From positions 124,001-188,000 of the forward strand of contig NZ_JAJTSZ010000001.1 of assembly GCF_021440195.1 (NCBI RefSeq): a stretch of DNA of 64,000 nucleotides. The letters are read 5' to 3'. The notes under the pieces are model-generated. The model did not search any database, was not told the origin of the DNA, and saw only the letters and a list, made by a program, of their open reading frames with translations. The stretch comes from Dyadobacter sp. CY356 (GTDB lineage Bacteria; Bacteroidota; Bacteroidia; Cytophagales; Spirosomataceae). Every line of letters starts with the position of its first letter. Within the stretch, counting starts at the first letter, position 1. Both the position numbers and the translations under genes were made by a program. Shown here in pieces: positions 50,317 to 58,834 of this stretch.

Positions 50317-51171
50317 ATGATGAAAAAGCTGCTTGTTTATCTGGTTTTGATGCTGTGTTTTCAAAATGTATTTGCCCAATCTGCATCACCAGTGGCCTCT
50401 AAAGCATTGTTTGGTAATAATTCAAAAACAGGTAAATATGCAGACATTCGTGGTTTTAAGATGTATTATGAAGTTTACGGCACTGGAAAACCTCTGTTAC
50501 TGATTCATGGAAATGGAGGCTCCATAGAAAACTTCAAAAACCAGATTCCATATTTTGCCAAAAACTATAAAGTAATTGTTGCCGACAGTCGTGCGCAGGG
50601 AAAATCAGCGGATCCGGCAGATTCGTTGTCGTATGAAATGATGGCAGATGATCTTAATGAATTATTGAATAAGCTGAACGTAGATTCCTGTAATGTTGTA
50701 GGTTGGAGTGACGGTGGTATCGACGGTATTCTACTGGCCATCAGGCATCCTGAAAAAGTAAGAAAACTGGCCATAACCGGAGCGAATTTATGGCCGGATA
50801 CTACGGCCATTGAACCCGGATTTGTAAAAATGATCGTAGCGGCCAAGGACAGTCTTTCCAAAGTGCAGCAGATTTCCGAGGTTAAAGCACAGGAGAAATT
50901 ACTTAATCTGATGATCTTCAATCCAAATATCACCACAGCGGATTTGAAAAATGTAAAATGTCCAACGCTCGTTATTGGTGGAGATCACGATGTGATTTTG
51001 CCGAAGCATACCATGGTGATCGCTGAGGCCATTCCTAAATCCTATTTGTGGATTTTACCAAATTCGGGGCATTCAACGCTTGTCGTGTATAAAGATATGT
51101 TTAATCAGGTGGTTGGTGATTTCTTCAAAACACCTTACAGAAAACAAAAAGGTACAGCGCAACTCGAATAA
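50317..51171 (+). CDS. Exported alpha/beta hydrolase
   Basis: 284 aa from ATG 50317. The upstream ATG at 50272 would add 15 residues ahead of the signal peptide (about 1-20, ending VFAQ). The alpha/beta hydrolase fold shows the oxyanion strand LLLIHGNGGS, the nucleophile elbow VVGWSDGG (S131), acid in GGDHDVILP and histidine in LPNSGHST. A triad is therefore complete. The substrate is unknown. It is followed, 50 bp later, by the remnant of an AraC domain and a TolB-TPR gene. Confidence 0.85.
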   Translation: MMKKLLVYLVLMLCFQNVFAQSASPVASKALFGNNSKTGKYADIRGFKMYYEVYGTGKPLLLIHGNGGSIENFKNQIPYFAKNYKVIVADSRAQGKSADPADSLSYEMMADDLNELLNKLNVDSCNVVGWSDGGIDGILLAIRHPEKVRKLAITGANLWPDTTAIEPGFVKMIVAAKDSLSKVQQISEVKAQEKLLNLMIFNPNITTADLKNVKCPTLVIGGDHDVILPKHTMVIAEAIPKSYLWILPNSGHSTLVVYKDMFNQVVGDFFKTPYRKQKGTAQLE

Positions 51172-51252
51172 AAAACGTATTTTACCTTCACCGGCAAAGA
51201 TTGAATAAAGAACAGAACACGCTTGCCAAAGACGGTTATGCATTATGAGGAT

Positions 51253-51348
51253 TTCGTAAATTTCGTATCTTGTGGTCATCGGAAGTCCTCAGAATATCAG
51301 CCAATATTTTCCGGGACTTTCAAAATCACACCAAACGATTTCAGGAAC
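51253..51348 (+). other. In-frame remnant of an AraC second HTH helix
   Basis: The 32-codon stretch encodes GHRKSSEYQPIFSGTFKITP then NDFRN. It matches the AraC C-terminal pattern G-F-x-S-x-S-x-F-x-x-x-F-K-x-x-F-G-x-T-P-x-x-Y-R at nearly every fixed position. The first HTH and N-terminal part are missing: the preceding hydrolase gene stops at 51171, leaving about 80 bp. It is in frame with the TolB-TPR gene, and possible starts at 51223 (TTG) or 51238 (ATG) would include it. Confidence 0.55.
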
Positions 51349-51357
51349 CTGTCTGTC

Positions 51358-52767
51358 ATGGAAAAAAATACAAAATCGACCGCTCAAAAAGTGTCTATTG
51401 CTGTTTTGCCTTTTTTGAATTTGAGCAATGATCCGAAGCAGGAGTATTTTAGTGATGGCGTGACAGAAGAAATTATTAACGTATTAAGCCATGTGCCTGA
51501 TTTACAGGTCGCAGGGCGCACTTCTTCTTTTATTTTTAAAGGAAAAAACCAGGATGTAAGGCTGATCGGTGAGCAACTGAATGTTAATCATATTCTGGAA
51601 GGAAGTATTAGAAAATCGGGAAATAAACTGCGTATTTCGGCGAACCTGATCAAAGTAGAAGACGGATATCAGATATGGTCCGAGAAATATGACAGAGAGC
51701 TGATTGATATTTTTGACATTCAGGATGAGATTGCGCTTTCGATTTTGAAAGAAATCAAAATACAATTATTAAGTACCGAACATGCAACGCCTTTTAAAAG
51801 GTATACCAATAATCCTGAGGCCTATCAATTGTATTTGCACGGCCGGTTTTTTCATAACAAATTTGCAGGAGCTGAGGAATTCAATAAAGCGATCGGGTAT
51901 TTTCAGTTGGCCATTGAACTGGAACCAAACTATGCAATCGCATATGCAGGCATTGCTTCCTGTTATCTGAACATGTGGTTTTATCGCCTTCTTCCGGCAG
52001 CCAATGCTTTGCCACTGATGAAAATGGCAACCGAAAAAGCGCTGGAACTGGACGATAGCATTGCGGAAAGTTACCTGGCTCTGGCCCGGATGCAGATGTT
52101 ATACGAATGGGATTTCACAAATGCCTCTGTCACGTTTAAAAAAGCGTTGGAATTAAGCTGGAACGCGGCCGAATTACATATACAATTTGCCTTGTACTCA
52201 GCTTTGACGGGCAGTCTGTCCCAGGCAGAGGAACACGTGATACAGGCTTTATCGCTTGAGCCGTTTTCACTGATCAACAATTTCTATGCGGCCTACGTAT
52301 ACTGGATAGCCGGAAACATTGAAAAAGCCGTCGCTCAGGGACGAAAACTTGTTGCGCTGGAACCGTCATTCTGGGGTGGATATATGATTACAGGCTTGAA
52401 TCTGATCACGCTAAAAAATTATCCTGAAAGCCAGGAAGCGCTGGAAACTGCGCTGGAACTCAACTATAACGGAATTACGCTTAGTGCCTGTGGTGCATTA
52501 TTCGGACTTTCCGACGAGACGGAAAGTGCCTGGGATATTCTAACGCAGATGGCTTCACTAAGCAAAACCCAGGTTGTGTCCAATTATGATAATGGCATTG
52601 TGCATGCCTGTGTGGGCGATGTGGATAAAGCTTTGCATTATTTTCAAACCGCAATTGAAAAGCATGAACCTCCAATGCTGTTTTTCAAATTCATAGTGCG
52701 TGACTGGCTTACCGGCAGATTACATGATGAACGTTATGAAGCACTCGTCCAACAAATTATTGATTAG
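51358..52767 (+). CDS. TolB-like/TPR protein, truncated paralogue of the AraC-TolB-TPR regulator
   Basis: 469 aa from ATG 51358; starts at 51238 or 51223 would add 40-45 residues comprising an AraC remnant. A TolB-N/FlgO-like domain (about 10-135, VSIAVLPFLNLSNDPKQEYF and NHILEGSIRKSGNKLRISAN) is followed by TPR repeats (about 150-460). Its paralogue at 44099 has an N-terminal AraC domain and a TM helix, and this one has neither, so it is likely cytoplasmic and can no longer bind DNA itself. The gene after it (53092) still has the tandem-site operator. Confidence 0.85.
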   Translation: MEKNTKSTAQKVSIAVLPFLNLSNDPKQEYFSDGVTEEIINVLSHVPDLQVAGRTSSFIFKGKNQDVRLIGEQLNVNHILEGSIRKSGNKLRISANLIKVEDGYQIWSEKYDRELIDIFDIQDEIALSILKEIKIQLLSTEHATPFKRYTNNPEAYQLYLHGRFFHNKFAGAEEFNKAIGYFQLAIELEPNYAIAYAGIASCYLNMWFYRLLPAANALPLMKMATEKALELDDSIAESYLALARMQMLYEWDFTNASVTFKKALELSWNAAELHIQFALYSALTGSLSQAEEHVIQALSLEPFSLINNFYAAYVYWIAGNIEKAVAQGRKLVALEPSFWGGYMITGLNLITLKNYPESQEALETALELNYNGITLSACGALFGLSDETESAWDILTQMASLSKTQVVSNYDNGIVHACVGDVDKALHYFQTAIEKHEPPMLFFKFIVRDWLTGRLHDERYEALVQQIID

Positions 52768-53000
52768 GAGAATTTCTAATTGTATTAAAGTTTGTCATTT
52801 AGCACAATAAGGTAAAAAGGCTTGGGTCAACATAAAGCCAGGCCATATTATAAGAAACTACTTTTTTGGAATAACACGCCAGGAAACGCCAAAGGCAGTC
52901 TGCTGATTTTGACGTTTCGGTGTTGAATATTATTCGTTTTACTGACGCCTGTCCTTGTAATTGAGACAATAAGCTAAGTTTTTTCAATGGAAACTTGATA

Positions 53001-53067
53001 TTGATCAAATAGACCAAGTTTTTGACCTAATAGTAAAAGTCTTTCCCTTTTTATAATAATACCTTTG
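53001..53067 (+). promoter_or_regulatory. Tandem 17-bp half-sites (21-bp period) and -7 box upstream of the DUF418 gene
   Basis: TTGATCAAATAGACCAA (53001-53017) and TTGACCTAATAGTAAAA (53022-53038) have a 21-bp period with a 4-bp spacer. They resemble the pair at 46052-46089. TACCTTTG (53060-53067) matches TAnnTTTG. The second half-site ends 21 bp before the -7 box, in the position of the missing -33 element, as in a class II activated promoter. Confidence 0.55.
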
Positions 53068-53091
53068 ACCGAATCTATTACACTCAACCAG

Positions 53092-54432
53092 ATGAATGCT
53101 CAACCCGAAATGCTCCCGGAGCTTATGCTCAAACCGACCGAAAAAACGGATAGAATCAGCGCTATGGATACGATCCGGGGCATTTCGTTGTTGGGTATTT
53201 TATTGATGAACATCACCGGCCTTGGTTTATATCATGCCTATGATGATCCAACCGTAACCGGCGGAGCAACAGGTTGGGATTTAAAAGTATGGTGGATAAA
53301 TTCAATGTTTTTTGAAGGTACAATGCGAGGCATGTTTTCCATGCTTTTTGGCGCGGGCATTGTGTTATTTAACAGTCGTTTGGCCGGAAATATAAATGGC
53401 GTTTCAGTCACTGACGCATTCTTTCGCAGATTGTTATGGATGTTTCTTTTCGGTATTATCCATACCTACATTTTATTGTGGAATGGTGAAGTGCTTTATC
53501 CATATGCCATCGTTGGTATGTTTGTATTTAGTTTCAGGCACTGGAAGCCGAGCCGTTTGATTGTTGCAAGCGCAGTACTTCTTGTTTTTATGTCACTGAT
53601 TTATAACTACGACTATTATGATACCAAAACGGCTTTTGATAAGTACACATCCGTTGAGTTGAAAAAGAAAGAATTCAAGAAACTTACAAAGGAAGATTCG
53701 ACGGCGATTGAAACCTGGAAGGGCAAAGTCTCTGATGCAAAACCACCAAAAGAAAAAATAGATAAATTTGTAAAGTCAATGCATAAGGATTATTGGAGCA
53801 TTATTAAGGTAAAGGCTCCCATCGCTCAGTTTATGCAAAGTACCTACATGTATCGGTACTTCTTTATGGAAATGGCAGCGATGATGTTGCTTGGTATGGC
53901 CTTTCTTAAAACCGGAATTTTCAGAGCAGCCAAATCAAATAAATTTTATTTGATAATGGCTATTATTGGTTACGGAACAGGATTGACTGTCAATTATTTT
54001 GAAACCAGTTATGTCATGGATCATCATTTTGATATACTTTCAATGGCAGCAGTTTTCAGGACCTATGACGTTGGCAGAGTGCCAACAACGATTGGGCATA
54101 TTGCAGTGATTATGCTTTTTATAAAATCAGGTATTCTTCCTTTTCTCCAAAAAAGTCTTTCAGCGGTGGGGCAAATGGCTTTAACAAATTACGTCAGTCA
54201 TTCCATTATCTGTAATTTTATTTTCATGGGTTATGGCCTTTCCTTATATGGGATGCTGCACCGTCACCAGCTTTATTACATTGTATTCAGTATCTGGATT
54301 TTCCAATTAATTTTTAGTCCGATCTGGCTCAGATATTTCCGTTTTGGTCCGCTTGAATGGACTTGGAGAAGTTTGACCTACTGGGAAAAACAGCCAATGA
54401 AACGTGAAAATATTAGAATATCGGAAGAATGA
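53092..54432 (+). CDS. DUF418-domain membrane protein
   Basis: 446 aa from ATG 53092; a TTG at 53065 overlaps the promoter box. About eight transmembrane segments lie through the protein. The start SAMDTIRGISLLGILLMNI and the middle MRGMFSMLFGAGIVLFNSR are typical of this family, and the C-terminal DUF418 domain ends FRFGPLEWTWRSLTYWE. Members are often predicted acyltransferase-like or transport-related, but none is characterised. The upstream tandem sites are shared in type with the gene at 46200, suggesting a common regulator. Confidence 0.88.
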   Translation: MNAQPEMLPELMLKPTEKTDRISAMDTIRGISLLGILLMNITGLGLYHAYDDPTVTGGATGWDLKVWWINSMFFEGTMRGMFSMLFGAGIVLFNSRLAGNINGVSVTDAFFRRLLWMFLFGIIHTYILLWNGEVLYPYAIVGMFVFSFRHWKPSRLIVASAVLLVFMSLIYNYDYYDTKTAFDKYTSVELKKKEFKKLTKEDSTAIETWKGKVSDAKPPKEKIDKFVKSMHKDYWSIIKVKAPIAQFMQSTYMYRYFFMEMAAMMLLGMAFLKTGIFRAAKSNKFYLIMAIIGYGTGLTVNYFETSYVMDHHFDILSMAAVFRTYDVGRVPTTIGHIAVIMLFIKSGILPFLQKSLSAVGQMALTNYVSHSIICNFIFMGYGLSLYGMLHRHQLYYIVFSIWIFQLIFSPIWLRYFRFGPLEWTWRSLTYWEKQPMKRENIRISEE

Positions 54433-54565
54433 AATATATTCTTATCGACAGCGACTTTGGTGGGCGTAAGCAGTCAATAAGAGGACTTAAATCTGGCGAA
54501 AAATACAAATTTTGAAAAACTGCTATCCGATTGTTAAATTTGGTTTTAACAATCAGTTGATCACT

Positions 54566-55471
54566 ATGACCTCAAATTCCATCGATGATTTTTACAAACG
54601 GGCAACAGCCACGCTCCCGGAAGATATTTCGAAAGAAATAGGTCATTTCAATGTGTTTGAAATTGAAAAACTGTTTGACAAAAAAACAGGAACACGGATT
54701 ATGCCTTACAGCCGGAGGTCATATTACAAGATCAGCTTTCTGCAAGGTAAAAACAGGGCGGAGTATGCCGATAAGGTTATTAATATAAACGGAAGTGCTC
54801 TGCTTTTTGCGACGCCTAAAATTCCCTATCACTGGATACCGGAAGACGATAACCAGACGGGGCTATTTTGTATTTTCACCAGTGATTTTCTTTCTAAAAA
54901 CAGAGCGGGAATTATCCTCGATGATCTGCCCATCTTTCGTCCGGGCGAACTTCCTGTTTTTGAGCTTACCTCAGAGCAATCGGAAGAACTGGGATATCTT
55001 TTCAGGAAAATGCACAAAGAACTGCAAACGGATTACATTTTTAAATATGACCTGCTGCGCAATTTATTGTTAGAAGTCATCCATTTCGGGCAAAAATTGC
55101 AACCCGCTTCTTCGCTTAGTTCCGTACAAAACGCTTCTGACAGGATTTCTTCACTATTCATCGAGCTTTTGGAAAGACAATTTCCGCTGGAATCTCAGGA
55201 ACAAAGACTCAGCCTTCGGGCCGCAAAAGATTATGCAGACAGACTAGCTGTTCATGTGAATCATTTGAACAAAGTACTTAAAGAAACAACCGGGAGCACC
55301 ACGACTGAAATCATCAGTAACAGAATTGCCCAGGAGGCAAAGATTTTATTGAAACAGACCGATTGGACTATTTCGGAAATCGCATACATATTGGGATTTG
55401 ATGATCTGGCCAACTTCTCCAATTTTTTCAAAAAGCAGACTTCCTTTACACCAATGGGTTTTCGGGCTTAA
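54566..55471 (+). CDS. AraC-family transcriptional regulator
   Basis: 301 aa from ATG 54566; a TTG at 54512 would add 18 residues. The N-terminal cupin-like sensor domain (about 30-170) precedes an AraC double HTH (about 205-300), with AVHVNHLNKVLKETTG, LLKQTDWTISEIAYILGFDD and FFKKQTSFTPMGFR. All helices are intact. It is paralogous to the regulator at 59937-60821 (similar pattern at nearly every motif). It is followed by DUF1761, YdeI-like and WYL genes on the same strand; a regulatory relation is possible but unproven. Confidence 0.9.
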   Translation: MTSNSIDDFYKRATATLPEDISKEIGHFNVFEIEKLFDKKTGTRIMPYSRRSYYKISFLQGKNRAEYADKVININGSALLFATPKIPYHWIPEDDNQTGLFCIFTSDFLSKNRAGIILDDLPIFRPGELPVFELTSEQSEELGYLFRKMHKELQTDYIFKYDLLRNLLLEVIHFGQKLQPASSLSSVQNASDRISSLFIELLERQFPLESQEQRLSLRAAKDYADRLAVHVNHLNKVLKETTGSTTTEIISNRIAQEAKILLKQTDWTISEIAYILGFDDLANFSNFFKKQTSFTPMGFRA

Positions 55472-55587
55472 AGTTTTAGCTGAAAAAATATATTTACATT
55501 TCCCGATTTACCTATGACATAGGGCTGTCATTATGCATGTTTTTCTTTGTGGTGTTGATACAATTTCAATCACTAAAAAATAAAAAT

Positions 55588-56004
55588 ATGTTTAACGTTC
55601 TGTCTGAAATCTCCTGGTTAAGCGTTCTGCTGGCATTCGTGCCTTACTTTCTTCTTGGCGCTTTATGGTTCACTTTGCTTTTTCCAAAATCATATAAAAT
55701 TTCATTAGGCAGAGAAAATGACACACCACAAAAACCGGCTCCAATATTTATAATTGGTCCAGCAATTTGTTGTTTTGTGATCACAGTTGCTACTGCCATT
55801 TTAATGTATGCTTTAAAAATAGATTCTTACGAAAATGCTGTGATTTTTGCAGTCATTGTTGGATTTGGTTATCTGGCGGCCAATACGGTCAATATTGCTA
55901 TTAACCCTAATATACCAAAACCGTTGCTTTACGGTTTGATAAGTGGCGCATATCATATGGCTGGTATCTTGATTGTCAGCCTGATTTTAACCGCAATGAA
56001 ATAA
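55588..56004 (+). CDS. DUF1761 membrane protein
   Basis: 138 aa from ATG 55588; an in-frame start at 55537 would add 17 residues. Four hydrophobic segments (about 10-30, 52-75, 82-100, 115-137) with a short polar loop (LFPKSYKISLGRENDTPQK). The family pattern LGALWFTLLFPKSY is clear. Function is unknown. It lies 116 bp after the AraC gene. Confidence 0.82.
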   Translation: MFNVLSEISWLSVLLAFVPYFLLGALWFTLLFPKSYKISLGRENDTPQKPAPIFIIGPAICCFVITVATAILMYALKIDSYENAVIFAVIVGFGYLAANTVNIAINPNIPKPLLYGLISGAYHMAGILIVSLILTAMK

Positions 56005-56050
56005 GTATCAGTTCGATTATGCTATTTTTGAGAAAATTCAGCCAGCAATC

Positions 56051-56644
56051 ATGATTGAAAAAGAGTTAAAAACTTTTTATCCGGCAAACCGTCAGCAATG
56101 GAGAGCATGGCTGGAAGAAAACCACAATAATGAAAAATCCGTCTGGCTGATTTTCTACAAAAATAAATCAAACACGCCAACCATCACTTGGAGCGATGCC
56201 GTGGATGAAGCACTTTGTTTTGGATGGATTGACAGTATTGCAAAACCGCTGGACGAAGAAAAATTCATGCGGTTTTTTAGCAGGAGAAAAGTCAATAGTG
56301 TTTGGTCAGGAGTTAATAAAGAAAAAGTCAGGCGACTTATTGAAGATGGGGTAATGACGCAAAAAGGCCTGAAAAGTATCGAAACTGCAAAAAGAAATGG
56401 TTCCTGGATATCTCTTGACGATGTAGAAGCATTGATAGTCCCTGCGGACCTGGAAGAGGAGTTTCAAAAAAGGCCAAACGCAAATAGCAATTTTTCAGGT
56501 CTGAGTAAATCCGTTAAAAAGAGTATTTTACAATGGTTGAATCAAGCCAAACGATCTGATACGAGGCAGAAGCGCATTGTTGAAATTGTAGAACTTGCTG
56601 AACTGAATCTGAAACCACAAGCCATTCAGTGGACAAAAAAATAG
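56051..56644 (+). CDS. YdeI/OmpD-associated family protein
   Basis: 197 aa. The N-terminus has FYPANRQQWRAWLEENHNNE, the middle SDAVDEALCFGWIDSIAKPL and the C-terminal helical part SGLSKSVKKSILQWLNQAKR, all diagnostic of the YdeI family (also called bacteriocin-protection, YdeI/OmpD-associated). A role in stress or antimicrobial-peptide resistance has been reported for relatives. The stop lies 3 bp before the WYL regulator start, so the two may be co-expressed. Confidence 0.9.
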   Translation: MIEKELKTFYPANRQQWRAWLEENHNNEKSVWLIFYKNKSNTPTITWSDAVDEALCFGWIDSIAKPLDEEKFMRFFSRRKVNSVWSGVNKEKVRRLIEDGVMTQKGLKSIETAKRNGSWISLDDVEALIVPADLEEEFQKRPNANSNFSGLSKSVKKSILQWLNQAKRSDTRQKRIVEIVELAELNLKPQAIQWTKK

Positions 56645-56647
56645 CTA

Positions 56648-57622
56648 ATGATTGACCCGGAAATAACGCGACTTTCACGTTTGGTTGCGTTGCTTACATT
56701 GCTTCAAACAAAGCGGATATTGACGGCCACAGAACTGGCGAAACGGTTTTCTGTCAGTACACGTACGATTTACCGTGATATTAGAACACTTGAAAGTGCG
56801 GGAATTCCTGTGGTGACGCAGGAAGGTAAGGGGTATGCGATGCTGGACGGGTACCGCTTGCCGCCGGTAATGTTTACGCGAGAGGAAGCCATAGCATTAC
56901 TGACAGCTGAAAAACTTGCCGCCCAACTCACCGACGCAGCCACAGCACATCTCAGCGGGGCGGCGATGAACAAGTTGCGCGCTGCTATGCGGCATGCAGA
57001 CCGTGATTATCTGGAAACAATTGATCCGCATATTTTTGTTTTGCCCAGCCAGCCCGGGCAATCGAATGCTTACCAGCAATTGGTAACTGCTGTCACCGCG
57101 CATCGTGTAGTCAATATTTTATATCGGGGTGCTGACAATGAATCTGCAATTAACCGCGATATTGAGCCGATCGGTCTCTATCTGAGTCAGCAATGGCACG
57201 TAGTTGGTTACTGCCGGCTCCGGCAGGCGTTCCGGGATTTCCGACTGGATCGTATTCAATATCTACGGTTAAGCGAAGAAATTTTTACCGCCCGCCCTGA
57301 AACATTGGAGCAATAGTGGGTTGACGAAGCCAAAAGAAGATCCAGAGAAAAGGTAACAATCCGCTTTCAGGCAGTTGCTATTTTGCCGGCTCTTGCTCAG
57401 CATTTGCACGATACCAAGCAACAGTATGGCTGGACACACGAGGAACTGTTGCCTGATGGAAGTCTGGAAATGATATTTTTAATCGGCTCATTACCTTACC
57501 TCGCTACCTGGCTGCTGCCATATGCAGGGGCAGTTACAATACTCGAACCGATTGAGTTAAGGAAACATTTGCATGACCTGGCTCAGCAGGCATATGATTT
57601 TTTTTGTAATTCGGATATGTAA
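56648..57622 (+). pseudogene. WYL-domain HTH regulator (YafY type) interrupted by an amber codon
   Basis: The frame runs from ATG 56648 to TAA 57622 (about 325 codons, normal for the family) with one in-frame TAG at 57314-57316. Before the stop lie a DeoR-type HTH (about 8-60, TATELAKRFSVSTRTIYRDI) and the WYL domain (about 140-210). After it, the same frame encodes an intact WCX C-terminal domain (AVAILPALAQHLHDTKQQYG then DGSLEMIFLI). There is no frameshift. It is either a nonsense pseudogene, a gene shortened to 222 aa, or a sequencing error. Confidence 0.75.
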
Positions 57623-57667
57623 TTTTTATTTTAAATGACTGATTTTAAAATGTTTCTGGCTAAAAGA

Positions 57668-58660
57668 TCAGAACTGTTCCAGCCCTGTCATAAAAAGATC
57701 AAACCCGCCTTTGCCGCCAGGACGGTCAGAAGAAAATATCATGAGCTGGTAATTAAAGTTATAAAGTCTTGGTAGAACCGGCCGGTATTCATTATACAAT
57801 GTATTGATCCGCCCGCCTGCATTTACAGGTACAGACCATTTCCCGTTTTCCAGTGTGGAAGTATAAATATCAAATCCACCCTTTCCTCCTGGCCTGTCCG
57901 AAACAAATACCATCGTATTCTCCATTAAATAAGGGCATTTATCTTCATAAGGACTGGAAAGTTCATCCATTTTTCTGATCCTGAAATCCTTTGGATGAAT
58001 CAGGTTCTCTCTCGTAATTTGTTCCGCGCCTGTCCGTGAAATCGTTACTTCATAAATGTCGAAATTACCTCCGCGGTTTGAACAAAAATAGATTTTATCA
58101 CCTTCATACGAAAAAGTCGGATAGGCATCATCCTGATCAGAATTCAATATGTCAAACTTTTCTGGCTTTGGATTATTTCCGTATGTAAGATGTTTTATGT
58201 CGAGATTGCCAGAGGAATCGTCTGCATAAAATAAAATCATATCATTGTTGCCACCGGAATTAGCAAAATCTATATTCAGGATTACTGATTTGGGACCGAG
58301 CACGTTAAAATCCCCATTTGCCCGGGATGCAAGAAATTGTGCACCATCATAAGAATTTTCTGAATAGGTGCCTGGTATATTTTTATGTGGTTTCAATTCC
58401 AGCCGGTCGCCGTAGCTAAAATCTGCTTTGGAATAAATAAGGTTGAAAACATCCTTTTTTTCTCGTTTGGAAGAGAATAACAAATACGTAGAACCTGATC
58501 TGTTTGAGGGCATATTGGAATTATAGTCGTCGAATTCAGAATTAAATTCATCCAGGCGTACAACTTCTTCCAGAAATTCCCCATCCTCTTTATGAGAAAA
58601 AATCGGCCAGCAGCTTGTCAGGCAAACTACGGGTAAAATAAGAAAGATCAGTTTTTTCAT
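57668..58660 (-). CDS. PD40-repeat (TolB-like propeller) lipoprotein
   Basis: 330 aa. Signal peptide ends in LTSC, a lipobox with cysteine at about 17. The mature protein consists of WD40-like PD40 blades (about 60-330): YPTFSYEGDKIYFCSNRGGN, VSDRPGGKGGFDIY and SSDRPGGKGGFDLF are repeated blade ends. Such lipoproteins are found beside OmpA-type proteins and bind peptidoglycan-linked partners or act as scaffolds. No partner is visible here. It is a minus-strand single gene. Confidence 0.85.
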   Translation of the reverse strand: MKKLIFLILPVVCLTSCWPIFSHKEDGEFLEEVVRLDEFNSEFDDYNSNMPSNRSGSTYLLFSSKREKKDVFNLIYSKADFSYGDRLELKPHKNIPGTYSENSYDGAQFLASRANGDFNVLGPKSVILNIDFANSGGNNDMILFYADDSSGNLDIKHLTYGNNPKPEKFDILNSDQDDAYPTFSYEGDKIYFCSNRGGNFDIYEVTISRTGAEQITRENLIHPKDFRIRKMDELSSPYEDKCPYLMENTMVFVSDRPGGKGGFDIYTSTLENGKWSVPVNAGGRINTLYNEYRPVLPRLYNFNYQLMIFSSDRPGGKGGFDLFMTGLEQF

Positions 58661-58776
58661 AAAAAGGAGAGATGAGTTGCTTTGTAAGACTCAGATTTAC
58701 GCAAAAGGGTTGGATAAGTTTTGGATTTAATGTGACTTTTTATTTAACCCATAATTTATTAAATGTCATAGCTGAC

Positions 58777-58812
58777 AAAAAAATGCTCCGACTTACCAGC
58801 GGAGCATTTTTT
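58777..58812. terminator. Bidirectional terminator
   Basis: AAAAAATGCTCCG (58778-58790) pairs perfectly with CGGAGCATTTTTT (58800-58812) around a 9-nt loop. The minus-strand gene ending at 58835 uses it. Confidence 0.8.
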
Positions 58813-58834
58813 CTAAATTTAAATTCCTAACCTA

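Noticed and set aside
52799-53017. Minus-strand frame of 72 aa between the TolB-TPR and DUF418 genes
   Set aside because: It covers the tandem operator region, has no recognisable domain and looks like chance translation of non-coding DNA.
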